Positions 33,858 through 46,436 of a stretch of DNA of 64,000 bases are shown here, piece by piece (within the stretch, counting starts at the first letter, position 1; each line of letters starts with the position of its first letter). The stretch is from positions 114,870,171 through 114,934,170 of the forward strand of contig NC_035435.2 of the NCBI RefSeq assembly GCF_002127325.2, given 5' to 3'. The DNA comes from Helianthus annuus. Taxonomy: Eukaryota > Streptophyta > Magnoliopsida > Asterales > Asteraceae. Under the pieces are notes generated by a model. That model worked only from the letters and a program-made list of their open reading frames with translations. It searched no databases and was not told the origin of the DNA. The translations under genes were made by a program, and so were the position numbers.

Positions 33858-35399
33858 AATTACAAACTCGTCCTTTATGTGTGTATGTTATTGCAAATCA
33901 TGTCATTTGTCTTCAATAATTACATTAATCATACCTAATGTTGACAAATCCTAACATGATATATCTTTTACCCCAAACCAAGTTAAAATTCTCAGTTAAG
34001 TTTAGTCACGTGGGGCGCACGTGAGGGCATTTATGTCCTTTCACCTACCATATCTTTGTCCCCCATTTAAAACCACTAATAACCCTAATCGCAATATCTA
34101 ATCCGGGGGTGTTTGGGATTCCCTTTTAACTTCTCCTTCTCAAGATCCAGAAGTAAGAAATCCAGACTTCTCAAAAACTCCTTTTTGAAGACAAAATTAA
34201 CTCTGAAAGTCCTTATTTTCATTATGTTTGGGATTCCTTTTGCTTCAGAAGAACTTCTCAGATGATGTTTGGGGTTCCTTCTCTTCTCAGAAGTCCTTTT
34301 TGCTCTAAAAAGTCACTTTTAATAGGAATCCCAAACACCCCCTCTGTCATCTTAAACTCTGCTTCTTCTTCAATAATCCTTGAACAACATTCTGCGATAA
34401 CAAGTTTAATCCTGCAGATCTTAAACTCAGATTAGAAACAACATGAATAACAACAACATCCCAAAATCAGAAGTAATTATGTGCATCAAAAACTGTTTTT
34501 TTTCAGTCAACAATAAACAGCAATCAGTTAATTGCCAAACGATCAACAACAAATCTGAAATCGATAACCTGCAACTATAAATCTGATTCAAATCTGACTT
34601 TATACCACAATTATTCAATCAAACAAGAACTATAAAATAACACCTTTGAATCAAATTCAGATCTGTAACTGTGATGCACGTTTGAAAAATTGTTAATACG
34701 AGTGTATAGCGATTTGAAAACGGATAATTTTGTTTTTCATAATCAGTTGATTCACTTCCCACAAATCAATTGAACAATCAGCGTATTAATTCTAGAAAAG
34801 AAACACAGATCCAAATTTTACAAAATATTTCAAACAGTGAGAATGAAACCCTAGATGACATAAACTAACAGCAAAATACCTTCATATTGAATCGTAACTC
34901 GTGGCTCGATAATCAGTGGCGATTTGTTATTGTTTTTTTTTTTCAATTCAAATATAAAAGGATAAATGATATGTTTCAAATATGTAATGTGTTCAATGCA
35001 TAGTTTCTATCTTATCAAGGTTGAAAATTCATCAAATCAATCCGAAACTCATCAAGATTTTGAGATGTTGTTGTTATTCATGTTGTTTCTAATCTCAGTT
35101 TAAGATTTGCAGGATTAAAACTTGTTTTTGCAGAATGTTGTTCAGGGGAATGAATGAGGGGCAATTAGGGTTATTGGGGGTTTTAAATGGGGGAGAAATA
35201 GATGGTAGGTGAAAGGACGTTAATGCCCTCACGTGGGCTCTACGTGACTAAACTTAACTGAGAATTTTAACTTGGTTTGGGGTAAAGGATATACCATGTT
35301 AGGATTTGTCAACATCAGGTATGATTAATGTAATTATTGAAGACAAAGGACATGATTTGCAACAACATACATACATAAAGACGAGTTTTGTAATTTATT
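33858..35399. mobile_element. Long-TIR (MULE-like) element, non-coding, with a nested MITE
   Basis: The left end (TAAATTACAAACTCGTC at about 33858) and right end (GACGAGTTTTGTAATTTA, to about 35399) begin inverted arms that stay complementary for several hundred bases. Examples are AACTGAGAATTTTAACTTGG against CCAAGTTAAAATTCTCAGTT, and ACAACATTCTGC against GCAGAATGTTGT. The left arm is longer because a 238-bp MITE (34105-34342) sits in it. The target duplication is unclear because both flanks are TTTATTTAT-rich. It has no ORF. Confidence 0.8.
34105..34342. mobile_element. MITE with GGGGGTGTTTGGGATTCC ends, nested in the long-TIR element
   Basis: An 18-bp exact terminal inverted repeat (GGGGGTGTTTGGGATTCC / GGAATCCCAAACACCCCC) encloses a short TTCTCAGAAG-rich interior. 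It interrupts one arm of the surrounding palindrome and is missing from the other, so it inserted later. The TSD is not clear. Confidence 0.85.
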
Positions 35400-35981
35400 C
35401 TTTATTTATTTATCAATGAAAGAACACTAATTACAATAATCTGAACCCACTATTTATACTAAACTAATTGTAATCCTAAACCAACTAGAACTTTATTTAA
35501 ACAATAAAATAAATTAATTAGTTCAATGTATCTATTAAACCCACAATTATCTTGAAAGGAGTTAATAAAGAATTCACCAAAAATTATCTATAACTTGTCT
35601 TTATTCTTATCTCCTTAATTCAAGATTAAGTCTTCAACTATACATTTGAATTTTTAACTTTAACCCATGAAAGTTACTAATTCTGCATTTACCGGTATGG
35701 CATTTCGACGTTTTATTTTTACATACGCCTCAATATAAATCTTAATTAAAACATGTTTGACATTAACCATTACCAATATTCATTTTATGTGTATCAATTG
35801 TGGTATCGTAACGAACTAAACCGATACCGATCGAGTTTCCGCACGCATATCACGGAGTAATTTCACTAGTAGTATTGACAAATGTGTCATAAAAACAAAT
35901 TATAAATCTTTTTAACAAATTATGGTTTCAACGTTTCCTTTTCATATTTTTAGCAACAAAAAACTATTTGAACCGATTCTT
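35400..35981. other. AT-rich intergenic, nothing recognised
   Basis: No ORF, no terminal repeats and no RNA-like structure that I can see. Confidence 0.5.
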
Positions 35982-36309
35982 GGCTAAAGGGTGTGTGGGT
36001 CATGGTTGGGACATGATTTCTTACACAGGAAAAATGAATGAAAGCTATATCACCCCCTTCCCTAATCCACTATGGTTTGCATGGATTAAACCATGATAAT
36101 CATGATCCTCATTTACATTTTTCAACTAATCATTTTCTTTTTCTTTAGACAAAAATAAATTAAAATAAATAAGTGGATAGTGGTTTGGGTCATGACCACA
36201 CCCTTAAAGTAGTGGTTTTGGATTGTGGATTGTGGATTAGAGGTGAGTGACATGACACTGACGTAAAGGGTCATGGTGATTATGAGAGTCATGACCACAC
36301 CTTATAGCC
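35982..36309. mobile_element. Candidate MITE (GGCTAAAGGGTGTG ends)
   Basis: The left end GGCTAAAGGGTGTG pairs with the right end CACACCTTATAGCC (imperfect), and GTCATGACCACACC-type motifs recur inside. The TSD is not clear. Confidence 0.5.
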
Positions 36310-36489
36310 TTACAGTTGCTTACAAAGATTCATGTGAACCGTTTCTTATAGTGACTTACAATCATTTAATAAGTACCAATAAAGCAACAAGCTAAGTTCA
36401 AATTATTTTAAAAGACAAAAATATAATCATCCTAAAGATTTTTTTTATCTTGAAAGTTAAAATAAGTTATTGACCACTTTCATAAAAGA

Positions 36490-38390
36490 AAAAAAAAACT
36501 AACAAGGTCGCATGGGGCTTTATTCTGCCACATCAACTAGACACCACATTAGCAGATAGCAGAGTGCTTTATTCTTCATGTCAATAATATTTTATGACAT
36601 GGAATAAAGCTCCCTCAATCATTACTTAATCATTTATTTTTGTTTATTTTATATGTAGAACATTTAAACTAATAAATTTAAAAAAACACATAACATTTTA
36701 ATTAAAAAAAATTACATTGGAAAAAAAACATCACATTTAAAAATAGACATAACATTTTAAAACAAAAGGAACTTGTACTTGTTGAGATATTTTGCTCGAA
36801 TAGTTTCTTTCTCAAGTTTCATGATCATACGGTCCTCCTCGAATAGATGAGAAGTGATGGTTTTGGAGGAACTTTATGTCGGCTGCCCTTTGCCTATTCA
36901 TTGCCAATTGGATCTCTTGTTCCTTTAGCGAGAGAATTCGATCAAGTTTTTCATCTAATTTGGAGAAGTCGATTCGCCTTTCCTTGCTCTTGCAGCAGCT
37001 GCCTTGCTTTTGTCTCTACATAGTGGGCATTACAATTCTTGTGGTTTCTCAAAGTCTAGCTCGTTGTTAAAGTCGTTTAGGTCTAAAAAAGAATGGGCAT
37101 CTAATCCACCAGCGGATGAGCGCGACTCATGTGTGTTAGGTGTGTCTGAAGTGGTCTTGGAACACTTTAATGATTAACCAAGTTTAATTGCTGGCACAAG
37201 ATACGACTTTGGAGAAATTTTAAGCACCTTCTAAGCTTTTACCATGGTAAATGGGCAACCGTATGTTGCTCTAAACTCATCGTGAGTGATCGACATGACG
37301 TCTGCGTCGCTTGAAACGCTAGTTCTGTTTCGATTGTTTATAAGACGGTTCACAATGTTGTTAAAGTTGATGCATTTCGTTCTCACTAATGACCACTCGC
37401 CCGCGAACGAATCATTTATACGATACGGTTCGCGCTTCATAGCGGCAAAAAAAATTCTACGAATATGCCCAAAATAAAAACTGGTGCGTCTTGGTCATTG
37501 CCTATTATTAAAAAAACGTATTTTAAAAAATAAAGATATTTAAAGTATAGAACTTTAAACACTTTAAATATTATTAAATAAAAAAATAAACAATTTTTAT
37601 AAATATGCCAACAATGAGGTCTTCGGATATGTCGACCTACGCTCGTGCCAACGCTAACTCCTCTTTGCTCGTCCACTTTTCGTGTGTCTTTGGAGCTTGT
37701 GGCTCTTCTGGTTGCTTTATATGATGTTTACGCAAGGATGACTTTTGGTGGGTATCGAGTTGGGTTTCGTTAACGGGTAGGGTTTTTGAGGTACAGCTTG
37801 GGTTTCGGGTGGAGACATCAGAGATATAGGAGACAAAAGTTGAGACATGTATTGACCAAATGGTGGAAACATGTAATAACCGAGCATTTGAATGGGTGGG
37901 GGTGTTTGTCGAGGTTGTGAGGATTGCATGTCCCATCTTGGTGAATTTTCGGTCAGCAGTGGTCAGTATTCACCTTAGCCGGTATTCGTGTTGACGATCC
38001 ATGAGTTTTCTTGAGTGCTTGTGTAACGCGAGTGGTTCGGATCAACACACGTTTGGATCATTGTTGAATGAAAACATGATGTAAGTGAGTTGTGAGAGAT
38101 GATATTTGTGTGAAATTAGACGGTGAGAGTGGTGTGTTGTGTGTAAAAACATGGGTGAGTTTGTATATATATAAAGTTAAATTTAATTCTGTAAAATATT
38201 TTTTTTAAATAATGTCTTTGTCAAGCGGTCAAAAAAAGCATGGGCCACCAAATAGAGTTGTCGTCGTCCACTATTGCAACCACGAGCCTTCAATCACGCC
38301 CCTAACAGCGCTCTGGAAATGGTTAGGGGCGGGGGCTATTGATAAAAAAATGCTGAGGTGGATGGGCTTTGGCGCGCCATAGTTTCCATC
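36490..38390 (-). mobile_element. PIF/Harbinger element remnant carrying the Myb-like ORF
   Basis: The ends resemble each other in inverted orientation (GCATGGGGCTTTATTCTGCCACATC near 36510; GAGGTGGATGGGCTTTGGCGCGCC near 38360) but are degenerate. Inside is the broken Myb/SANT-like ORF described separately. This is the second protein of PIF/Harbinger elements; the transposase ORF is absent here. Borders are approximate. Confidence 0.55.
36780..37936 (-). pseudogene. Broken Myb/SANT-like protein (Harbinger ORF)
   Basis: The minus strand reads, in pieces: a Pro/Gln-rich start (37936-37700), KTHEKWTSKEELALARA (a trihelix/Myb-like start) near 37640, a disrupted segment around 37440-37620, then FAGEWSLVRTKCINFNN, NRLINNRNR and HDEFRATYGCPFTMVKAW (37430-37230). 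A Lys/Glu-rich C-terminal part follows to about 36780. This order matches the DNA-binding partner protein of PIF/Harbinger transposons, often mis-annotated as a host gene in plants. Many stops and frame changes. Confidence 0.7.
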
Positions 38391-38438
38391 TTAATATATA
38401 ACACATCACATGTTTACCATTTGTTACTAATATATATT

Positions 38439-38842
38439 AGGGAGGTTCGGCTAAAAAGTTTAAATTACTAAAAAGGTGTAAAAAGTTATAAAATACTTAA
38501 TTCCAGCCATAAAACACACCTAAAACCTACAAATAACAGAGTGAAAACAACTAAAACACCATATTCAAATCATAATAGTCCATAAAAACTTCAAACACAC
38601 AATCGTAAAACTATGAATATAAAACACAACATGCTAATCAACATAAAACACAATAATGTTTGTCATTCGATAATCAGAGCCTTATCATCCAAAACATAAA
38701 ATACAACCCACATATATGATGTTTTAGTAATTTTTATTTTGTTATTTGTGGGTTTTGGATATGTTTTAGGGTTGATATTTTGGTGTTTTGTGACTTTTTA
38801 CACTTTTTAGGAAATTTAGACTTTGTAGCCAACTCCTAGCCT
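38439..38842. mobile_element. Foldback element (404 bp), same family as 45341-45745
   Basis: The ends AGGGAGGTTCGGCTAAAAAG and its complement TTTGTAGCCAACTCCTA resemble AGGGTGGGAGTTGGCTACAAAG of the copy at 45341. Interior phrases (CAGCCATAAAACACACC, CAAAACATAAAATACAACCC) are shared, and the arms are complementary for most of the length. It sits between TATATAT and a (TA)n array (38843-38860). Confidence 0.8.
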
Positions 38843-38860
38843 TATATATATATATATATA
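38843..38860. repeat. (TA)n microsatellite
   Basis: Nine TA units between the foldback element and a Helitron-like terminus. Confidence 0.9.
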
Positions 38861-38900
38861 CTAGTAGGGTGCCCGCGCGATGCGGCGGGGGGCGACACTT
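38861..38900 (-). mobile_element. Helitron-like 3' terminus
   Basis: On the minus strand: CCCGC-8 nt-GCGGG hairpin (GC-rich), then CACCCTACTAG followed by T. A hairpin about 10 bases before a terminal CTAG inserted 5' of T is the classic Helitron 3' end. The body would extend to higher coordinates; the 5' TC end was not found. Confidence 0.55.
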
Positions 38901-40615
38901 TGCATTACAGCACTCGTTTATGGTAGTGAAGTCGTATGCATAATACTTTTTTGTACAGGAATGATGTATGTAAAATGCACTTCTCTTGTTAATTCATTTC
39001 ATATCCGTTGCATTGTTTCCACATGGTATTTGTTCTTTGTATTGGCCATCCGTAAATGAACATTCGAGAAACAAAATGAGGGATTTTTTAAGTTAAGAGT
39101 TTTTATTTCTTTTTCTTTTTTTGGGTACTTACAATGAAGTTTTGTCTAGTTCTCCGTCTTATGAGACCATGATTGTCCGGTTGAATAAAAAGGTAAGAGC
39201 GGATGTTTCAGTTATTAGCGGGACGATCTCTAACAAGTTGCATGAATAGCACAAATAGAACGAATGGAACTTCTGCTATATCGTTTATATATAAAAATAT
39301 ATTAGTTTTTAACAATAATACACTTTTTTGTAATCATATTTCACACCAACCTAATTTTGTTAAAAGTTGGTAGAGATTAATAATGAAATAAATGGAAAAA
39401 GAAGAAACATGTTTGACCTCTAAACACATTAACTCTAAAAGCTTTATATTTATTATGAATCTATACAATACCTAGTGTCTTAAGAATCACAAGGCGCTAC
39501 CCAATATTTGATCAAAGAATACATGACACCAAAGTAGAAATTTTAGACCATCAAAGACTGCAACATGTCTTTGTTTTTTGGTCTCATATTTCTGATGGTT
39601 TGAATACCCATGGCCAATATCTCAAGGTTTTTACGGGGTGGTCTCCAAATAAAGTATTAAAGACTTTATTTTGCAGCTAATTCCTTCTTCACAAGCTTGT
39701 CAACAAAATCAAAAAGGCTTTCATGCACTAATACGAATTCTCTTAAACATATGAAAACAATGTACACTTGGACAAAATCCGACATATTTAACATGTTTCG
39801 TTTTTGGTTGTTTTCTTCATAGAACTCTTAAGAGAACAAACATGACCTGCATCGACCAGTTCATAAGTAAATGGGCCAAAATTCTCCATATACCCCACAT
39901 ATCAAACCTTTTTTAGCAGGGAGAGCCATCACTCCATACAAGCTATCAAAAGGAAAAATGAATCTAACTTGTTTATGCATGAGAAAATTGTCAAAGCAGA
40001 TGTACCTAAAACAAACATAAAATCAAGGTAAGTATATAGTTAAAAGAGAGTTAGGTATCAATACACAGCATTATTATGCTAAATTCCCAAGATTTTTTAG
40101 CAGCCCATTAAATAACCCAAATACCCAACTCAATTCTTTAAACCCGAACACCGAATAAACCAAGCTTATTTGGGTCGGTGTTCGGTTACATTTTCCAACC
40201 CAACTAACCCAACCAGACTAACACCTCTAGCATCAAGCCAATAAAATTTTAATGTATAACTCATATAAAAGAATGAAAATCACCTAAGCAAGGTCTTGGT
40301 TGCCAATATTGGAAACAAAGTTCTTGAACTTGCGGTGTGTTCATATGCAAATTTTAGAAACAATGTCTTTACAATGAGCTTTTAACCACCAAAATCACAC
40401 ACCCCAATACATGATTTGTGGCAAAAAGGTTAAAACCTATTTTCAAAGTATTCAAATGTGACAGAACTATCATTTCCTAGTATTTCTAATGTATTGTCCA
40501 ATTTAAAATACAGCCTGCTAATTTTATATCGCCTATAATTTTATTATTTGTGAACAATATCTTATCCCAAAAAAACATATTCTCTTTCATGTTTGTTTCT
40601 TCAACAACAAGAACA
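38901..40615. other. Probable Helitron body, AT-rich, no intact gene
   Basis: No helicase or Rep domain is seen. Around 39895-40000 the minus strand has an exon-like stretch (FDSLYGVMALPAKKG) with a possible acceptor, which could be a captured gene fragment together with 41101-41245. Otherwise nothing is recognised. Confidence 0.35.
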
Positions 40616-40991
40616 CTTGGTTTTAAAAAGCGCGCCTTAGGCGCGCTTCCCTGGGGCTTTTTCGCTCAACGCCTAGAGTAATTACAAGAAGCGCTAAAAA
40701 GGCGCACCCTTTGGGATTTTTCTGGGCTTTTCTAGCCTGAGGCGCGTGCCTCTCGTACCCAAGGCATTTTTATGCATCTAACTGTTGTAACTTTTGTTTT
40801 TTGGCTTGTACATGCAGCTAAAATCATACAAAAAATCTACTTATAGCTACATTTTGGGTATAGAAAGTTAAAAACCTATGGGATATAAAAATATACATAA
40901 TTAGCTAGCGCCTCTGGTACGAAAAGCCCATCGCTTTTACTCTTCGCACCTCGGTTTTAGACCTCGTCGCGCCTTTCATTTTTAAAACCAA
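40616..40991. mobile_element. MITE with GC-rich interior and 9-bp target duplication
   Basis: Ends TTGGTTTTAAAAAGCGCGCC and its complement (with small differences); target duplication ACAAGAACA at 40607-40615 and 40992-41000. The interior contains repeated GCGCGCC/GGCGCG motifs. The 9-bp duplication suggests a Mutator-type element. Confidence 0.8.
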
Positions 40992-41100
40992 ACAAGAACA
41001 TGAGATTGTGTTAGCAACAAGTCAACTAAAACATAAAAGGAAAAAAGATATTAAAAGGACCTTATATAAAAAATCAAAATACTAAAAAAAATAAACGAAC

Positions 41101-41245
41101 CTCAGTTGCAGCACCCTCGTCATCTTTGTACCCCAACTTTTCCAAAACATCATGTAGAAATGTTAAATCCATTCTCTCTCCGGGAGCCGTTAGAGGCATG
41201 GTGGACCCTTGTGGGATACCCATATTAATACATGATCGATGGCAC
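41101..41245 (-). pseudogene. Isolated exon-like fragment
   Basis: The minus strand reads an open 145-bp stretch with AG at its start (ATGCAG) and GT at its end (GAG|GTTCG), encoding MGIPQGSTMPLTAPGERMDL then a continuing LHDVLEKLGYKDDEGA. The splice-like borders and codon pattern suggest a captured host exon. I do not recognise the family. It lies downstream of a Helitron-like end, so capture by a Helitron is possible. Confidence 0.4.
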
Positions 41246-42143
<898 letters not shown>

Positions 42144-42159
42144 GAGGATGAAATTTGTT

Positions 42160-42503
42160 TTTTTTGGAAGGTGACTTTCTATTTACTGGACCTATTGGTC
42201 ACCGGGTTCATGTCGAAGACATTCCCCCGTCAGCCCCGCACTCTCGGACGCGATGTTCGATCGGGCCCCGGCCGCCGCGCAAGCTGACTTCCGCCCGGAA
42301 ACCATACTGTCCCCACACGAGAGACTCGCTAGGGTAACAGCTGGGTAAAACCGGGTTGCCCTCAAGACCGCACCATGCCTCGGTAGACATCATTGAGACG
42401 TCCACCCCTAAGACCACAGTGGGAGTCGAACAGGTGACCTCCTAAAGGAGGAGCCGGCCAACATAACCCAAGTGGGGATACCACTGGGGCACGGGGAAGG
42501 GAT
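42160..42503 (-). mobile_element. tRNA-derived SINE (344 bp) with 16-bp target duplication
   Basis: Minus strand: the 5' end near 42503 with A-box TGCCCCAGTGG (42481-42491) and B-box TGTTCGACTCC (42422-42432), then a GC-rich body and an A-tail (T run on the plus strand, 42157-42166). The target duplication GAGGATGAAATTTGTT is exact at 42144-42159 and 42504-42519. These are the defining marks of an RNA polymerase III SINE. Confidence 0.9.
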
Positions 42504-42519
42504 GAGGATGAAATTTGTT

Positions 42520-43143
42520 AAAAGTGTTTTTTTTTTCTAATAACTGGAAATTCAAATAAGTTTGCAAGCATTAAATATTTTGTTACATTACGTTCGTGAT
42601 TACCTCTTTAATGTTTAGCTACTATACTTTCGTGATTACCTTTTTAAGAAAATTGATGGATTTTGAAACTAAGTTGCTTGCATTGAATTTTTTTAAAACT
42701 ATATTTTGCTTTTAATTCCTATCTCCATAGGGTTTGAAATGTGAGATGATTGATTAAACTTTGTATTTACTCAAACTTTATCTATCCTGCTAATCACTTT
42801 TGTGTCAATATTGACTAAGACAAATATCGAACGTCAACAAAAATGAGATGGGCGTCACATGACATTCGAATGTTCTTAACATCATACTTTCAAAGATATG
42901 ACACGAATACATAAAAATAATTATAACTTTCTAGGAGAGAGGGAAAATGTAACTCCTAACTAATTATCCATAAGTTTGTTAAAATTCAGGGATTTAAGTG
43001 TAATAAGTTTAGGGGCTAAAAAATAAATAGTGTCTAAAAGACCAAATTACCCTCATTTTAGGGGTCTTTCTATAAATAAAGGTGGTGAAAATTTCTTATT
43101 TTTTGGGTATCTTAAAATACCCCTCACTCATGCATTATAATAT
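42520..43143. other. AT-rich intergenic, nothing recognised
   Basis: No ORF, RNA gene or inverted terminal repeat seen. Confidence 0.5.
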
Positions 43144-43145
43144 AG

Positions 43146-43174
<29 letters not shown>
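43144..43174. repeat. (TA)n microsatellite
   Basis: TA array at the left border of the first element in a chain. Confidence 0.9.
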
Positions 43175-43176
<2 letters not shown>

Positions 43177-45245
43177 AGCCGCTAAAATGAAAACCACCCC
43201 CAGTTGTAAGAACCGTGAGAACCACTCTCCACCAATCATATTCTGCCAACAAAAGGGTAATTTGGTCATTTACCCCAATTGTCAAATCCTACCTCTCTCC
43301 TCTAGCTTTCTTTTAAAGCTTTTTCTCTTCTCTGTCTTTCTTTTATAGTTGCAGACTATTTCTTTCTTTTAAAATAGCATCTTTCATCATCTCTCTCTTG
43401 AAATTTCACCACCATCTCTCCATTTTTTGTGAGAAATTTCCTGTTTAATGGATAAAAACCTAAATCAAAACTCAAACCAACCACCACACCCATCTCCCTT
43501 GTCTCTCTGCCGGCGACTAAATCAAAACTCCGGCAATGGCTTCCGCCGCAACACCCGCCGCTTTCTCTCTCCTCCCCACCACAACCACCCGCACCACTAC
43601 CCTCCACCTCTCATCGCCGGAAACAGGATCCGGCCCGCCTAGAGGGGAACCCACTTCACCAACGGGATACGCAGATGGGTGAAGGGATCAAGTCGTTTTG
43701 TTCAACTAGATCCGAGACCCGGCCCGTTTTGTGCAGTGGTTGATGTCATGATGAGCTCCTGCAAGGAGTTTTTTTATGAATTACTAGATTCCGGTGGTGC
43801 CGGATTTGTGTTTTTCGACGGTTTTCGGAGGCGGTGGTGGCGATGAAAGATGGTTGAAGGGGGTGGGTGAAGGGATGGTTGTTTGTGGTGGGTTAGGGGC
43901 GCTGGTGTGTCAAAGGTTGTGGTTGCGGTGAATGGTGGGTAGAGGTTCAGCTTTGGTGACTTTGAAGAAATGGCTTCCATTAATGGAGGTTGTGAAGGTT
44001 CTTTTGTTTATTGATTGATTTGCAGCACATAGTTTCTTTTGTTTTTGTTTAATCTTGTTTGAGTTCTGGATCTTGTGTGGCTTCCAGTTTGTTGGGCGGG
44101 GATTGTCTGTGTTTTTTGAGGGGGGACGTTTTGCTATGTTGTTTGTGTTCTTTGAATCTGTGGGTTTTGATACGATCGATTGGGTGGCGATGATGCAAAA
44201 AAAAATGTAGATTTTGATGACGATGGCGCGGCAAGGACGACGGTGGTTAGGTTTTTTGAACCTGCAACCCCACTTTTGCAGCCTTTTGATTATTGGATAA
44301 TCTGAGCCAAACCCCGTTTTTTTTTCAGTATACGCTTTGTTTTGATGTTGTTAGTTTTTTATTTCCCCCCCCCCTAGTTGACGATGATAACAATATATCT
44401 GAGACACCTCCCGAGTTTGCGATTTCTGGGTGCGTTCGTGTTTGCGTAAAAAAGTTTTTGTAAATAAAAGTTAAACCGTAAAGTTTTAAAGTAAACCGTA
44501 AATTTTTAACGTAAAACGTAAAAAGTTTTACGTAAAACGTAAAACATAAAAATTTTAACGTAAAACGTAAAAAGTTTTACGTAAAACATAAAATGTAAAA
44601 AGTTTTACGTAAAACGTAAATTTTTTTACGTAAAACGTAAAAAGTTTAATGTAAAACTTAAAACGTAAAAAGTTTAAAACGTTTAACGTAAAACGTAAAA
44701 AGTTTAAAACGTTTAACGTAAAACGTAAAAAGTGTACAAAAAGGGCGCATTAAAAAAAGTGAAAAAAAAACGGCGCGTTAAAACGACGTGTAAAAAAGCG
44801 TGTAAAAAACGGCGCGTTAAAAAAATGACGCTTGAAAAAGCCCGACGTAAAAAACGAGGCGTTAAAAAGACGACGCTTGAAAAAGCCCGGCGTAAAAACG
44901 ACGCGTTAAAAAAACGACGCTTGGAAAAGCCCGACGTGCAAAAACCGGCGCGCAAAAAATTTTGTCTTGTTAAAAAATTTTGAATTTAAATTTGTTTTTT
45001 TTAAAATAAAAAGTAATATAATAAAACAAAATAGTAATAAAAAAATAATAAAGACAAAACGACAAAATAGAGTAATTTTACTAAACTACCCTTTTGGATT
45101 AAAATATTAAAGACAAAATAAAACAAAATGTATTTAATATTAATTTTAGTTACTTTTAATCTCATCCATCCATATTTTTAATCTAATGGTTAGGAACTAG
45201 TTCTCGCGGTTCTTACAATTGGAGGTGGTTTTAATTTTAGCGGTC

Positions 45246-45248
<3 letters not shown>
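43175..45248. mobile_element. Inverted-repeat element E1 (about 2.07 kb) between (TA)n arrays
   Basis: The left end GGAGCCGCTAAAATGAAAAC pairs with the right end, whose complement reads GGGACCGCTAAAATTAAAAC. The repeats continue through ACCACC(C/T)CC(A/C)(G/A)TTGTAAGAACCG. Both sides are (TA)n. Inside are a GC-richer part (43440-44290, Pro/Arg-rich open frames on both strands, no domain) and tandem repeats (44450-44960). It may have captured host sequence at 43440-43760. Confidence 0.75.
44450..44960. repeat. Tandem repeats: ACGTAAAACGTAAAAAGTTT and about 44-bp GCGTTAAAAA...GCTTGAAAAAGCCC units
   Basis: 44460-44730 is built from ACGTAAAACGTAAAA-type phrases. 44765-44950 has about three units containing CGACGCTTGAAAAAGCCCGACGT. 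The stop-free frames here (for example 44732-44983) are a product of the repeat. Confidence 0.85.

Positions 45249-45340
<92 letters not shown>
45249..45340. repeat. Compound (TA)n(CA)n(TA)n microsatellite
   Basis: About 21 TA units, then about 11 CA units, then about 13 TA units, lying between elements E1 and E2. Confidence 0.95.
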
Positions 45341-45344
<4 letters not shown>

Positions 45345-45745
45345 GGGAGTTGGCTACAAAGTCCATTTTTCCTACAAAGTGTACAAAGTCATAAAATACC
45401 ACAATTTCAGCCATAAAACACACTCAAAACCCACAAATAACAAAGTGGAGATTACTAAAACGCCATATTTGTGGGTTTTGTGTTGTGTTTTGGATGATAA
45501 AGCTTTGATTTTCGAATAACTAACATTAATGTGTTTTATGTTGATTATCATGTTGTGTTTTATATTCATAGTTCTACGATGGTGTGTTTGAAGTTTTTAT
45601 GGACTGTTAGGGTTTGGATATTGTGTTTTAGTGATCTTTATTCTGTTATTTATGGGTTTTGAGTGTGTTTTATGGCTGAAATTGTGGCGTTTTATGACTT
45701 TGTACACTTTGTAGGAAAAATGGACTTTGTAGCCGAATCCCACCC
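45341..45745. mobile_element. Foldback element E2 (405 bp)
   Basis: GGGTGGGAGTTGGCTACAAAG at the left pairs with CTTTGTAGCCGAATCCCACCC at the right. The arms remain complementary nearly to the centre (for example GTACAAAGTCATAAAATACC / GGCGTTTTATGACTTTGTAC). The sibling copy at 38439-38842 has almost the same length. Non-coding. Confidence 0.88.
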
Positions 45746-46195
45746 TATTATTTATGACTTTGTACGTTAGAAAGTGTGAGAACGGTGAGAACGCTTATCG
45801 ATCGTCCGATCAAAAAAATCTATGGACTAGATTGGCCCGATGGCGTTTTCGTAAATAACATCAATTTTATTACGTGGACGCGCTTCATTAAGGGTAAAAG
45901 GGTCTTTTGACTTCTCCACACAAAACGCCATCTCATGAAATAAAACGCCAAAAACAAAAATCCCAGTAAAAACACCATAATATATAAAACGCCAAACTTA
46001 ATTAGAGTAAAATCCCGCCTAAAAACCGCCAAAAAATCCTATATATATAACATCACAGACCTTCAATTAAAAACACACACAAAAACCCAAACGCCATATT
46101 TCATATATCCCATTAGCCTTATAAACGCTAAAAAACCCAAACATCAAATACCTTGTAACCCAAAGCGTTTTTTTGAAATTCAGTTTGGTTGTCTG

Positions 46196-46267
46196 TAAGA
46201 TTTCGCTAAATGAAATGGACAAAATCCTTAAGTGAGGATGTTGTCCATTTCATTTAGCAAAATCTTA
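46196..46267. repeat. Perfect-style hairpin 1 in E3
   Basis: Arms of about 33 bases (core GCTAAATGAAATGGACAA / TTGTCCATTTCATTTAGC) flank a loop of about 6 bases. Few mismatches. Confidence 0.85.
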
Positions 46268-46337
46268 TTGACTAATCCTCAACTTCCATCCAATTTATAA
46301 TGCCAAAACATACAAAAACATTATTGAGCTTTGTTGT

Positions 46338-46436
46338 CAATAATGTTTAGCTGTATGGGGTGGACAACATTGTCAGTTATCTTTCTTAACAGAGGATTAA
46401 CAATGTTGTCCATCTCATACAGCAAAACATTATTGA
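46338..46436. repeat. Hairpin 2 in E3
   Basis: Arms of about 37 bases (TCAATAATGTTTAGCTGTAT... / ...ATACAGCAAAACATTATTGA) with a few mismatches and a loop of about 25 bases. The GCTG-ATG-GGTGGACAA core is related to hairpin 1. Confidence 0.8.

Noticed and set aside
33858..35399. Two independent inverted genes
   Set aside because: The mirror-image sequence is non-coding and forms the arms of one long-TIR transposon.
42155..42417. ORFs on both strands in the GC-rich patch
   Set aside because: The patch is the body of a SINE with Pol III boxes and target duplication; the ORFs are chance.
43356..44234. Pro/His/Arg-rich ORFs on both strands
   Set aside because: Compositional bias only; no domain, and no consistent frame across the region.
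44732..45423. Lys/Arg-rich ORF and Ile/Tyr/Val-repeat ORF
   Set aside because: They are translations of tandem repeats and of TA/CA microsatellites.
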